From Thermosipho atlanticus DSM 15807 (GTDB lineage: Bacteria; Thermotogota; Thermotogae; Thermotogales; Fervidobacteriaceae): a DNA stretch of 62,690 nt. Positions 9,479 to 18,832 of the stretch are shown here, piece after piece. Position 1 is the first letter of the stretch, and the number at the start of each line of letters is the position of its first letter. The DNA lies in contig NZ_FQXN01000006.1 in the NCBI RefSeq assembly GCF_900129985.1, forward strand, positions 1 to 62,690, written 5' to 3'. The notes under the pieces are model-generated. The model made no database searches and was not told the origin of the DNA. It saw only the letters and a program-made list of their open reading frames with translations. Position numbers and translations under genes: made by a program.

Positions 9479-9509
9479 AAAACGTCCAGTAATTACACTG
9501 GACGTTTTT
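9479..9509 (+). terminator. Rho-independent terminator
   Basis: AACGTCCAGT and ACTGGACGTT pair perfectly around AATTAC and are followed by TTTTTG. It probably ended the tRNA-Asn transcript before the island arrived, and now ends the restriction-modification transcript. The A-rich other side means it may also work on the minus strand. Confidence 0.85.
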
Positions 9510-9572
9510 GTTTTATAGTCTTTCAACGTTATGAGTATTAATAAAAAGTTATTATAGAATATTAACACTTTC

Positions 9573-9581
9573 TGGTATAAT
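9573..9581 (+). promoter_or_regulatory. Extended -10 promoter of the corrinoid operon
   Basis: TGG-TATAAT lies about 17 bases before the ribosome site GAGGG. No clear -35 hexamer and no cobalamin riboswitch are seen. Confidence 0.5.
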
Positions 9582-9607
9582 TTAATAAAAAGACTATGAG
9601 GGCTAAT

Positions 9608-10228
9608 ATGGACAAAATTCTAAGAAAATTTACTGATGCTTTGCTGGATGGAAATAAAGTATACGCATCCCAAATAATCGAACAAAACATTTTCGAGTTT
9701 TTTTCTTTCGAAAAATTAATAGTAAATTCTTTAGAAAGAATAGGAAAGTTATGGGAAAATGGTGAAATATCTTTGGCCCAAGTATACATTAGCGGTATCA
9801 TATGTGAAGAATTGATGGACAAATGGACTAAAATGTATCAATTTAACAACGAAACAAATTTAAATTTAGCAATAGTTGTCTTAGAAGATCATCACACTCT
9901 TGGAAAAAGAATTGTCCAATCAATCCTAAAATCGTCCGGGTATAAGGTTAAAGATTATGGCTTGGGTAAAACTGTAGATGAAACTATCGATTTAACAATA
10001 AGAGATAATATAGAAATATTATTAGTATCTACATTAATGCTACCAGCAGCTTTAAAAGTCAAAGATTTAAAAACAAAACTACAAGATATGGGTATAGATA
10101 CCAAGATAATAGTAGGTGGAGCTCCTTTCAGAATTGACAAAACTTTATGGAAAGACGTTGGGGCAGATGCATACGCAGAACATGCTTCACAAATATTTGG
10201 TATATTGAAAAAGATGGTGAAAAAATGA
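9608..10228 (+). CDS. Corrinoid (B12-binding) methyl-carrier protein
   Basis: This is a cobamide carrier of the MtaC/MtbC type that shuttles a methyl group between two methyltransferases. A helical cap (~1-85) is followed by the Rossmann B12 domain. The signature DxHxxG is present as D94-H95-H96-T-L-G99, with His96 as the lower axial ligand. The SxL (VSTLML, ~141) and GG (IIVGGAPF, ~170) elements follow. The start is ATG 9608 behind GAGGG; an upstream ATG (9596) overlaps that site. It overlaps the next gene by ATGA, so the two are translated together. Confidence 0.92.
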   Translation: MDKILRKFTDALLDGNKVYASQIIEQNIFEFFSFEKLIVNSLERIGKLWENGEISLAQVYISGIICEELMDKWTKMYQFNNETNLNLAIVVLEDHHTLGKRIVQSILKSSGYKVKDYGLGKTVDETIDLTIRDNIEILLVSTLMLPAALKVKDLKTKLQDMGIDTKIIVGGAPFRIDKTLWKDVGADAYAEHASQIFGILKKMVKK

Positions 10229-11277
10229 AAGAAATGACCTCGGCAGAAAGAGTTTTTACTTCTATATCTTTCAAAGAACCTGATAGAGTTCCTTTATTTT
10301 TATGTCTTTCCTTTTATGGTGCTAAAGAACTGGGAATGTCAATAAAAGAATACTACTCTAATTATGAAAATGTTGTAGTTGCGCAGATCAAAATGAAAGA
10401 AAAGTATAACAACGACTGCTATAACAGTTTCTTTTATGCCTCTTTGGAAATAGAAGCATTTGGCGGAGGTACCATTTTTAGAGAGGACGGCCCTCCAAAT
10501 GCCAAAGAACCTATTATAAAAAAATTAGAAGATATAGATAACTTAGAAGTTCCTGATGTTAAATTTTCAAAACCATTAGAACAAGTTTTCGAAGTTCAGA
10601 AAAGGCTAAAAGAAAAAAGCTTAGGTAGCGTTCCTATTGTTGGGATCATCATTTCACCATTTTCACTTCCCATTATGCAAATGGGATTTGATAAATATTT
10701 AGAATTAATCTATTTTCACTCCGATTATTTTTGGAAATTAATGAATAAAAATATGACTTTTTCAATATCTTGGGCTAACATGCAATTAAAAGCTGGTGCG
10801 GACGTGATAGTTTATTTTGATCCCATGCTTTCTACTGAAATGCTTCCCAAAGATATCATTTTAAAAACCGGATATAAGATAGCTAAAAAAACCTTATCAT
10901 TAATAAATGGGCCCGTAGCAATCCATCTTGCTTCTGCAAAAACCGAAGGAATTGTAGAAGATTTAATAAAAACAAAAGCGATTGCATTAGGAATAAGTAA
11001 AAATGACAATTTAAAGTTTTTAAAAAGTAAAACATATGGAAAAATAAGCATTATTGGCAATCTAGATACTATATCAATGAGAAAATGGAGTTATAAAGAA
11101 GTGGAAGAAAATGTGAAAAAAGCAATTTTTGAAGGCGCAAAAGGTGGAGGTTTCATTCTTTCTGATAATCACGGTGAAATTCCTTGGCAAGTAAATGAAG
11201 AAATACTTTTCTTAATAGCTGAAGCAGTAAGAAAATATGGTCAATACCCTATTAGAGAGGAAAGTTACTATGGATGA
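10225..11277 (+). CDS. UroD/MtaA-family cobamide methyltransferase without the usual zinc cysteines
   Basis: The product is related to uroporphyrinogen decarboxylase and to MtaA/MtbA, and should move a methyl group on or off the corrinoid protein encoded just upstream. The start MKEMTSAERVF with RVPLFLCLSFYGAKELG is typical. In MtaA zinc is held by HxC and a later Cys. Here the first motif reads AIHLASAKTEG (H-L-A) and the later one GGFILSDNHGEIPW, so both cysteines are missing. Methylation of a thiol by the MtaA mechanism is therefore doubtful, and a different substrate or a sensory role is possible. The start at ATG 10225 overlaps the corrinoid gene. The end overlaps the next gene. Confidence 0.85.
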   Translation: MKEMTSAERVFTSISFKEPDRVPLFLCLSFYGAKELGMSIKEYYSNYENVVVAQIKMKEKYNNDCYNSFFYASLEIEAFGGGTIFREDGPPNAKEPIIKKLEDIDNLEVPDVKFSKPLEQVFEVQKRLKEKSLGSVPIVGIIISPFSLPIMQMGFDKYLELIYFHSDYFWKLMNKNMTFSISWANMQLKAGADVIVYFDPMLSTEMLPKDIILKTGYKIAKKTLSLINGPVAIHLASAKTEGIVEDLIKTKAIALGISKNDNLKFLKSKTYGKISIIGNLDTISMRKWSYKEVEENVKKAIFEGAKGGGFILSDNHGEIPWQVNEEILFLIAEAVRKYGQYPIREESYYG

Positions 11278-12730
11278 TAAGATTAAATTATTTGTATGCG
11301 AAAATTTTGAAAAAGAATTCAAAAATGTGGCAAAAACTCAAAAAGAAAATTTAAATATTTATTCATTTCCGTCATATTGCACAAGTTTAAAGTTAGACAA
11401 ACAGGAAAAGTTTATTAAAGATAATCTCGAAAATTTAAAAAATTCTATTTGTATATGTGGGCGTTTTTGCGAATTATTAAACAAAATTCCAGAAAAAATC
11501 AAAAAAAATATGAAAATTTATCAATTAGATAACTGCTTCTATATTTTTGGAAAAAATAAAGTAAACAAATATCTAAATGAAAATTCATTCATTGTTACTC
11601 CGGAATGGTTAGAAAAATGGAAAGAAATTATGTCTAACTATGGATTTGACAAAAAAACTGCTCGAAAATTTTTTAACGAATCATTTAAGAAAATTGTTCT
11701 TTTTGATACTAAAATTAATGATAAGATCATAGATCAATTAATAGATTTCTCAAACTTTGTATCACTACCATACAATATTGAAGAAATAGAATTGGATTTT
11801 CTAGAAATTTTTGTTTCAAAAATTCTTAATGAATTCAAATTAAAGCAAGAACTTGAAAAAAAAGAAAAAAAGATTAAAGAATTAAACTCCGAAAAAAGTA
11901 ATTATATTGCTGCTATGCACATGATAAAAGAGTTTTCAACAATTGAATCTTCCGAAGAAATTATTAAAGGCATAATAAACGAGCTAAAAATTTTGTTTGC
12001 ACCTAAACAAATTCAATACGTTAAATATGATGGAAAAGATTTTTTAAATGGGAAAAAGTTTTAAACTATAAATAAAAATGAAGGTTTTATCATTAAAATC
12101 GAATATGAAAACAAAATTTTTGGCTATATAAAGTGTAAAGATTTTTTATTCCCAGAATATTTTTATGAATATCTAAACTTCATTGTAAATGTTTCTGAAG
12201 TATATGGTTTAATGCTTTCAAATGCTTACAAAATTGAACAAATAAAATTACTTTCTATAACCGATCATCTAACCGGTATATATAATAGAAGATATTTTGA
12301 AATTAGACTAAAAGAAGAAATAGAGAGAGCTAAAAGAAATAAAAGCGCTTTTTCCATAATATTATTTGATATAGACGACTTTAAGTTAATAAATGATAGT
12401 TACGGTCATGAAATTGGGGATAAAATACTAAAAAAGATTGTTGACCTGGTTAAAAGCCGCATACGAAGTACGGATTTATTTTTTAGATGGGGTGGAGATG
12501 AATTTATTATCTTATTACCTGATACAGATTTAAATAATGCAAAAGTTTTAGCTGAACAACTAAGGCAAAAGATATATGAAACTAATTTCGAGATTAATAA
12601 CAATATCTCTGCAAGTTTTGGTATAACAAGTTATACCAAAGGTATTTCTTTAACAGAATTAATGAAAAAAATAGATTTCTTGATGTATGAAGCCAAAAAA
12701 CTTGGAAAAAATAAGATTTGTTATTCATAA
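11270..12730 (+). pseudogene. DUF1638-like/GGDEF protein interrupted by one in-frame TAA
   Basis: One reading frame of 486 codons is broken only by TAA at 12062-12064 (codon 265). Residues ~1-190 resemble DUF1638, a family often next to corrinoid methyltransferases (SICICGRFCELL, IYQLDNCFYIFG, SFIVTPEWLEKW). A coiled coil (~195-215) and a GAF-like region follow. After the stop the frame continues with the rest of the GAF-like part and a complete GGDEF domain (FRWGGDEFIILLP; I-site RSTD five residues before). The start ATG 11270 follows GAGAGGAAAG and overlaps the methyltransferase stop. The cyclase part could restart only at ATG 12212, which has no good ribosome site. The options are a recent nonsense mutation, readthrough, or a sequencing error. 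Confidence 0.75.
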
Positions 12731-13536
12731 ATTTTAAAAAGAATTTTTTTAAATCATTTTTTTAAACTAATAGAAAACAGAAAATCAAATTTTCTCCGTT
12801 GCCTATTCAAATCTGGAAAAAGTACGCTCACACCAACCCAAAAGCAAAGGACATGAGAATGTAAATCACCTGGATGAAAATTTAACCAAACAAAAATGAT
12901 AAAACTATAAACTGTAATTTGGATTCTCTGTAATTAAAAATTGTTAAGGAAAACGTGCAAAGACATGCGGCAAATAAAATTTAAAGCAAAATCCACATAT
13001 GTAAATTCAAGGAATATTTATTTTCCCTTAAAGTAAGAGATATGTTAGCGGGCATGGGCTTTTTTGATATTTTATACTTTGTTCCTATTGAATTCAATTA
13101 ACAAGTTGGGTGTACTCATATAACACATTTGCTTATTGAGAAACATTGGATACGACTTGGAACATTGCACTAAACGACTACATGCAAAAAAAATCTTTAT
13201 TTTTATAATAAATATCAAAAAGTCTCATATCCTCAAACTTTCGACTTTTTAAAAATAGATGTGAAAATAAAAAATTTACCTTTCCTTGCGGGTAAGAGCT
13301 TTTGCTATTTACTTACTCCCCACTATTACTTATTATTTTCTGTTTAGCTTTTTATAAAATTTGCATGGATATTCATATGAACTTTGTGTTTGAAGTTAAT
13401 TGCTTTACCTTTTTTCATTGGCCCCTTGTTATTCTAGGAAACTTTTTGTTAGAATATACAGTATAAAAGGTAAAGATTCCCAATGTATGTAAAGATTTAA
13501 AAAATAAAATTGTTAACAATGAAATGAGGTGAAGTC
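12731..13536. other. ~800-base region without a recognisable gene
   Basis: Stops crowd all frames. Short open pieces such as MLAGMGFFDILYFVP (13042 on) could be remnants of a decayed gene, but I cannot place them. The promoter of pcp should lie in the last 100 bases (possible TATACAGTATAAAA near 13455). Confidence 0.4.
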
Positions 13537-14184
13537 ATGAAAATTCTTTTAACAGGGTTTGATCCTTTTAACGGTGAAAAAATAAACCCTTCATGGGAAG
13601 CTATTAAAAGGTTCCCAAAGATGATTGGAGGAGCTAACATATTAAAAACTAAAATTCCAACAGTTTTTTATAAAAGTATACAAAAACTAGAAGAAATTAT
13701 TGAAAAAGAAAGACCTAATATCGTAATTTGTGTAGGACAAGCTGGTGGAAGAACTGATATTACAGTTGAAAGAGTGGCAATAAATATTAATGATGCAAAA
13801 ATCCCCGATAATGAGAAAAATCAACTAATTGATACACCAATTTTCGAAGATGGCAAGAATGCCTATTTTTCAAATCTCCCAATTAAAGCTATAGTTAAAG
13901 AGATTAGGAAAAATAACATACCCGCATCTATTTCAAATACTGCTGGAACATTTGTATGTAATCATTTAATGTATGGTCTTTTGTATTTAATTGATAAAAA
14001 ATATCCCAACATTAAAGGCGGATTTATTCATGTCCCGTACATTCACAAACAAGTATTAAACAAACCAAATATCCCAAGTATGTCTCTGAAAGATATTATT
14101 AAAGGATTGAAAATAGCAGTTGTAACATCCATCAAGTTTTATAACAAGCAAGATATAGAGTTTTCTGACGGTAAAATTTCCTAA
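13537..14184 (+). CDS. pcp: Pyrrolidone-carboxylate (pyroglutamyl) peptidase
   Basis: This cytoplasmic C15 cysteine peptidase removes N-terminal pyroglutamate from peptides. The catalytic triad is visible: Glu78 in [11 protein letters not shown], Cys141 in [10 protein letters not shown] and His165 in FIHVPY. The start [20 protein letters not shown] and the length of 215 residues are typical. GAGGTG precedes the ATG at 13537. It stands alone between an empty region and a promoter for the next gene, although the two genes are only 42 bases apart. Confidence 0.95.
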   Translation: MKILLTGFDPFNGEKINPSWEAIKRFPKMIGGANILKTKIPTVFYKSIQKLEEIIEKERPNIVICVGQAGGRTDITVERVAININDAKIPDNEKNQLIDTPIFEDGKNAYFSNLPIKAIVKEIRKNNIPASISNTAGTFVCNHLMYGLLYLIDKKYPNIKGGFIHVPYIHKQVLNKPNIPSMSLKDIIKGLKIAVVTSIKFYNKQDIEFSDGKIS

Positions 14185-14201
14185 AATTCTAATTTTGCTT
14201 G

Positions 14202-14210
14202 TGATATAAT
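14202..14210 (+). promoter_or_regulatory. Extended -10 promoter before the VWA gene
   Basis: TGA-TATAAT (to 14210) stands about 16 bases before the start codon, with the ribosome site AGGGTG between them. The leader would be very short. Confidence 0.45.
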
Positions 14211-14226
14211 CTTCAAGGGTGAAAAA

Positions 14227-15390
14227 ATGATTAAGAAAGCTTTAGAAATATTAACAAAGGAAAATCCTTTCTATGCTTACCTTCTTCTTGGTGTACAATT
14301 AAAAAATGATAACAATGTACGAAATATGTCACTTAAGTTTTCCAAAAATGGTGATATAATTTTTCTTTATAATGACAAAATAAACAAAAAACCTCTTTGG
14401 TTTTTGAAAGCTATAATTCTCCATGAATTAATGCATATTATTAACCAACATTTTAGAATTAAGCCCAAAAACAGTAGAGAAAAGAAAATATGGGATCTAG
14501 CAATGGATGCAGCAATTAATCAATTCATTCCCGAACTCGATGCTAGAAGCATTCCACTAAATCTACTCATAGAAGAAGGCCATGGTGTTGATAATGAAGT
14601 TATGTTTGCAGGTCCTCCTCCTTTTATGATAAATGCTACAGCTGAAGAATATTTTGAATGGATGATGAAAGAATTTGAAAAAAAAGGTGATTTTGACATA
14701 GAATCTCTTCCGGATAGCTTAGATGATCATTCCAATATGTTTGATTCAGACATACCTGTTGAAATGATTATTGAACTTACACAAAACAAAGTAGGAAAAG
14801 CATTTAACTTATTTGGCAAAACTCTTGAAACAGGAGTTAAACAAATGATATCGCTCTCATTGCAAAAATCGACAATCGATTGGCAAACACTAATTAGGAG
14901 GTTTGCAGGTGTAACAATCAAAGGAGAAAAATATTTAACTCCTTTAAAACCCAACAGAAGATATGAAAATCAACCGGGATGGAGATACGAATACAAATCT
15001 AAACTCGCAGTAATAATGGACACAAGTGCAAGTATCATTGAAGAAGAATTGAATCAATTCATCTCAGAAATTGAAAAAATTTCAAAGTACGACGTTGACA
15101 TTACTTTAATTCAAGTAGATGAATCAGTAACTCTTGTAACAGATTATAAATCAGGAAAATGGAAAGATCTTGAAATATATGGTGGTGGAGAAACTAATCT
15201 TCAACCTGCTGTTGATCTTGTCCAAAGTCAAACAAGAGTTGAAGGAATTATAATCTTTACTGATGGACATGTTGATGTTCCTGCAGTAAAAAGAAGAGTA
15301 TTATTCGTTTTATCTTCTAAGCACAATCCAGAGTTTATAGAAGATGCAATTAAAATATACGGTAAAAATTCAGTTGTAATTCTAAAATAA
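14227..15390 (+). CDS. Putative metallopeptidase with VWA-like domain (DUF2201 type)
   Basis: The N-terminal part has a zinc-protease HExxH (ILHELMHIINQHF; His66, Glu67, His70). The C-terminal part is a von Willebrand A-like fold with a metal site DxSxS (VIMDTSASI, near residue 264) and a later DGHVD. This layout matches the DUF2201/VWA-like family, often linked to AAA+ ATPases in other genomes, but none is adjacent here. The substrate is unknown. The 387-residue protein lacks a signal peptide. The gene is followed after 17 bases by an ABC-2 permease gene and probably shares its transcript. Confidence 0.8.
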   Translation: MIKKALEILTKENPFYAYLLLGVQLKNDNNVRNMSLKFSKNGDIIFLYNDKINKKPLWFLKAIILHELMHIINQHFRIKPKNSREKKIWDLAMDAAINQFIPELDARSIPLNLLIEEGHGVDNEVMFAGPPPFMINATAEEYFEWMMKEFEKKGDFDIESLPDSLDDHSNMFDSDIPVEMIIELTQNKVGKAFNLFGKTLETGVKQMISLSLQKSTIDWQTLIRRFAGVTIKGEKYLTPLKPNRRYENQPGWRYEYKSKLAVIMDTSASIIEEELNQFISEIEKISKYDVDITLIQVDESVTLVTDYKSGKWKDLEIYGGGETNLQPAVDLVQSQTRVEGIIIFTDGHVDVPAVKRRVLFVLSSKHNPEFIEDAIKIYGKNSVVILK

Positions 15391-15407
15391 ATTGGAAGGA
15401 GATCGAA

Positions 15408-16505
15408 ATGAGACTGGTTCTTGAATTAAAAAGAATTCTAAATAAACCAATAAACATTATTTTAATCATTTTGCTTCCACTGTTACTTACAATTGCAAGT
15501 ATTGTTTTTTTCAATGGGTTTGGAATTGTAAATGTAAAATTAGGAGTATATAACATGGATAACTCTCCGTTATCTCAGTTTACCATAAAATTAGTAATGT
15601 CATTTTTCAAAGGTGGTACTCTGACATATGTAGATGAAAATTACACTAAAAAATTGGAAACGGGTGAGCTTAATGCTGTGCTAATAATTCCCGCCAATTT
15701 TACAAACGCTCTATACAAAGGTCAAAAAGTTAGTATTGATTTTATTCCAAGCCCCGTAGATTTACAATTATCCGTGGGAATTTTCAATGTTCTAAATTCA
15801 ATATTTAAGGATTTAAGCGGCACTCCGTTTTTTGATCCAAAAGTTCTGAGATATCTTTTCGTAAGTGAGGGATCCCCAGCTCCTGAATTTACTCCAAAGG
15901 CGAAAAATTTCAGTACTGAATTTGGAGATTTATTTTCACCAGCCATTTTATTTCTATCAGTCGTTTTTTTAATTCTATCAATTGGTATTTTAAGTATTGT
16001 AAATGACAGAGAACTTGGTCTAATTTCCATTTTCAAAGTCAATAATGAAAAATGGTATAAATATGCGTTAATAAAATTTACTGTTTTATTTGTTTTAGGA
16101 ATCATTATTTCTTTAGTTGTTTACTTTGCTGGACTTACCTTCGGAATTAATATCCCTATTAATATATTTTTACCTCTGGCACTACTTGGAGTTCTCTTTC
16201 ATTCTTCTCTTTCACTTATTTTGTCTTCTCTATCCCCCAACAAAACTGTTGCAAATATACTGAGTATTTCATTTGCGATGTTTTTCTTCTTTTCAAGTGG
16301 CAGTATTACTCCTGTTTCATCGCTCCCGAAATTCATGTTCAAACTTGCTTCATATACTCCTGTGTATAAATTAACTTACGCCATTAGAAACTATCAATTA
16401 AATGGTGCAAGTATACTAGGTGAAATAAATTATCTCCTTATAATTTCGTTTATAACCTCGGCAATAATGATATTGACTGTAAAAAAAGAATTTGCTAAAA
16501 AATGA
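15408..16505 (+). CDS. ABC-2 type transporter permease
   Basis: The 365-residue protein has one N-terminal helix (~15-37), an extracytoplasmic domain (~40-175) and five or so helices in the C-terminal half. This is the layout of ABC-2 export permeases such as YhaP or YbhR. ELGLISIFKVNNEKWY is the cytoplasmic coupling stretch. AAGGAGATCGAA precedes ATG 15408. No ATPase gene is adjacent, so the partner must be elsewhere or this is an orphan. It follows the metallopeptidase/VWA gene. The cargo is unknown. Confidence 0.8.
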   Translation: MRLVLELKRILNKPINIILIILLPLLLTIASIVFFNGFGIVNVKLGVYNMDNSPLSQFTIKLVMSFFKGGTLTYVDENYTKKLETGELNAVLIIPANFTNALYKGQKVSIDFIPSPVDLQLSVGIFNVLNSIFKDLSGTPFFDPKVLRYLFVSEGSPAPEFTPKAKNFSTEFGDLFSPAILFLSVVFLILSIGILSIVNDRELGLISIFKVNNEKWYKYALIKFTVLFVLGIIISLVVYFAGLTFGINIPINIFLPLALLGVLFHSSLSLILSSLSPNKTVANILSISFAMFFFFSSGSITPVSSLPKFMFKLASYTPVYKLTYAIRNYQLNGASILGEINYLLIISFITSAIMILTVKKEFAKK

Positions 16506-16567
16506 TAATGCCAAAGTAATACATTAAACACTAGATAATTTTGACTTTTTAAAAGTGAATAATTGAA

Positions 16568-16827
16568 TTATTTTGTAGTATATCTCACTGTGTAGATTTT
16601 TTTGTTGTAAAATTCTTCAAATTCTTTTTGCTTTTTCAACTAGTTCTTCATATTTTGCAGTGTCTCTTAGCCATACAATTTCCTTTTCGTATACTCAAAA
16701 ATGCCTTCCCGTGTTTGCATTTCATCCTATATCCCCAATTATGTACGAGGATTTTACAAATAAGTTTTATTGCACCTATTGGAAAAATTCTTTCAAGTTC
16801 ATAGTATAATCGAGTGAGCTCGTTCAT
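16568..16827 (-). pseudogene. Frameshifted small gene of unknown function
   Basis: Three minus-strand frames give one continuous protein of about 86 residues: MNELTRLYYELERIF... to FLSIRKG, then EIVWLRDTAKYEELVEKAKR, then EFEEFYNKKIYTVRYTTK and a stop. Two frameshifts (near 16668 and 16628) break it. I do not recognise the family. It sits in the otherwise empty 590 bases between the ABC-2 permease and the DUF2207 gene. Confidence 0.5.
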
Positions 16828-17038
16828 TTTATAAATTCTCATTGGGTTTGAGACCGAAGAATCTCTGACTCGAGAAAAAAGTATACTTTCTTTTGAAATT
16901 TTAGAATTACTTTCTCACCTTTTAGTTTAAAGTAATATTGGAGTAATTCACTTTTTTTCATATGAACATTCGACTTTATTATTTTATTAACCCAAATTGA
17001 GCAATATCTTTATAGCTATTTACATTTGTATATGTTTT

Positions 17039-17063
17039 AGAGGCTTTTTAAAGCCTCTTTTTT
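17039..17063 (+). terminator. Rho-independent terminator
   Basis: AGAGGCTTT and AAAGCCTCT arms with a short loop, followed by TTTTTT. It should stop transcription from the ABC-2 permease side before the DUF2207 promoter. Confidence 0.8.
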
Positions 17064-17068
17064 AATGT

Positions 17069-17074
17069 TATAAT
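17069..17074 (+). promoter_or_regulatory. -10 element of the DUF2207-lemA operon
   Basis: TATAAT lies just after the terminator and ten bases before GAGGGAGGGG, so the leader would be only about 13 bases. Confidence 0.4.
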
Positions 17075-17093
17075 TGATAGAGGGAGGGGTTAA

Positions 17094-18812
17094 ATGAAAA
17101 AAGTAATTATTAGTATCTTTGGTTTAATTCTTGCGTACATTATATTTGTATTATTCATAAGTGGATATGTTAAATGGTTCTTTGGTGGAATGTACGAAAT
17201 AGAGTCTGCCAATATAGAACAAGTAATGGATGAAAATGGAATTCTTCATGTGCATGAAATAATAACGTTCAAAATGAAAAAACCTTTTAGAGGTGTATAT
17301 AGGGAAATACCACAAAGTAGAGCTGTAAATATAGAAAATGTAAAGCTTTGGATAGAAAATGTAGAAGGAGAATGGGTAGAATTTTTAGAAAAAGACTCAA
17401 GAGGTTTTAAAGCACGTGTTTGGATTTCAAAAACACCCATCTCACCAGAAAAACTCAATAAAATAATTTTACATGTTAAATACGATGCAAAGTATGTATA
17501 TGAAAAAGGACAAGACATTGGCCAAGTTTTCAGGCAATTTTGGGGGGATAAATGGGATTCACCCGTTAGAAAGCTAACTGCACACTTCTCATTTCCACAA
17601 AATGTAAAAATCTTGAAAGTTTATTCCCATCCAAAAATAATGTTTCAAAAAAATGGAAATGAGTATATATTCAACATCAAAAATATACCTCCTAACACAT
17701 TTGCAGAGGTCAGATTTTTAATTGATAACTTTACGGCAGAGTATCAATATAATAATCCTTCTTTGACCTTGAAAGAAGTAGAAAAAATTGAAAGCAATTA
17801 CTCTAGAAAGTATGTATTTTCATTTGTTTTACCTCCCATAACGCTTTTTGTGATAATTGGTTTGTTGATTTTAACATTTAATTTCTTTGGAAAAGAAAAG
17901 AATATATCATATGAAGGTATCTATGAGAGAGAAATACCTTATCCTGATCCACCTGATATAGTAAATGCAATAGTAGTTAATCAATTGGAAAAGATAGATG
18001 AAAATGGAATCAATGCTGTTATTATGGATTTATACAGAAAAGGTTTTATAAAACTTGATAAAAAAAGTATAATAGTTTTGGAAAAAGAAGGGAACTTGAA
18101 TTCGACAGAGAAGTATTTCTATGACTTTTTAAAAAAATATTCATCGGATGGCGTTTTTTCGTTTTCAGATTTGAAAAAATCACTTTCTAAAGATAAGAGA
18201 CTTGCAAAAGAGTTTTTGGCCGATTTCAAAGCGTATAAATCTATAGTCTTAGATGAAGCAAAATCGAGAAATTATCTTTCTTTGAAAGGAACTTATATAT
18301 CATATATAATAGGTATTTTCTCTATTTTATTTTCATTCCTCTATTTTGCAGTGTTTTTTAAATTAAATCTCCTCTACCAGGGAATTTTTTCTGGAATTTT
18401 ATTTGTTTTAGGAGGTAGCATCTTTGCTTTTCCACGCGATGTTTTTGGAAGTTGGTCAAAAGAAGGAAGAAAATATTATCTAAAATGGGTTAACTTCATG
18501 AATTTCTTACAAGATTATTCTGCACTTTCTATGTACCCACCAGAATCTGTTATTTTGTGGGAAAATTATTTGGTTTATGCAACGGCACTTGGGATAGCAA
18601 ATAAAGTGGAGAAATATTTGAAAAAAGTTGCTCCAAAAGAAATAGAGGAAAGTCGACTATACTATTATCCATATATGGGATTTGGGCGTCAATTTCTAAT
18701 TATTTCATCTGTAGCAACAAGCACAGTTTCCGCCTCTTCTTCAGGGACTTTTTCAGGTGGAGCAGGTGGCATTGGTGGAGGCTCCGGAGGAGGTGGAGGC
18801 GGAGCATTTTAA
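17094..18812 (+). CDS. DUF2207 membrane protein with glycine-rich tail
   Basis: An N-terminal helix (~4-24) acts as signal anchor. An extracytoplasmic beta-rich domain (~40-235) contains the family pattern FRGVYREIP. A second helix (~243-268), a cytoplasmic part and a helix pair (~400-450) follow. The last ~20 residues are almost only Gly and Ser, ending GGGGGGAF, as is usual in DUF2207 proteins. Function is unknown. The lemA gene follows directly, a pairing common in bacteria that suggests joint work at the envelope. GAGGGAGGGG precedes ATG 17094. Confidence 0.88.
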   Translation: MKKVIISIFGLILAYIIFVLFISGYVKWFFGGMYEIESANIEQVMDENGILHVHEIITFKMKKPFRGVYREIPQSRAVNIENVKLWIENVEGEWVEFLEKDSRGFKARVWISKTPISPEKLNKIILHVKYDAKYVYEKGQDIGQVFRQFWGDKWDSPVRKLTAHFSFPQNVKILKVYSHPKIMFQKNGNEYIFNIKNIPPNTFAEVRFLIDNFTAEYQYNNPSLTLKEVEKIESNYSRKYVFSFVLPPITLFVIIGLLILTFNFFGKEKNISYEGIYEREIPYPDPPDIVNAIVVNQLEKIDENGINAVIMDLYRKGFIKLDKKSIIVLEKEGNLNSTEKYFYDFLKKYSSDGVFSFSDLKKSLSKDKRLAKEFLADFKAYKSIVLDEAKSRNYLSLKGTYISYIIGIFSILFSFLYFAVFFKLNLLYQGIFSGILFVLGGSIFAFPRDVFGSWSKEGRKYYLKWVNFMNFLQDYSALSMYPPESVILWENYLVYATALGIANKVEKYLKKVAPKEIEESRLYYYPYMGFGRQFLIISSVATSTVSASSSGTFSGGAGGIGGGSGGGGGGAF

Positions 18813-18832
18813 AAACTAAGGAGGTGTTCTTC

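Noticed and set aside
9500-9607. Cobalamin riboswitch before the corrinoid operon
   Set aside because: The -10 element lies only about 17 bases before the ribosome site, leaving no room for the RNA.
12062-12064. Selenocysteine or pyrrolysine recoding at the internal stop
   Set aside because: The codon is TAA; those systems use TGA and TAG, and no hairpin of the needed type follows.
16648-16842. A 65-residue intact gene on the minus strand
   Set aside because: Continuing in other frames gives a longer protein, so it is a fragment of a frameshifted gene.
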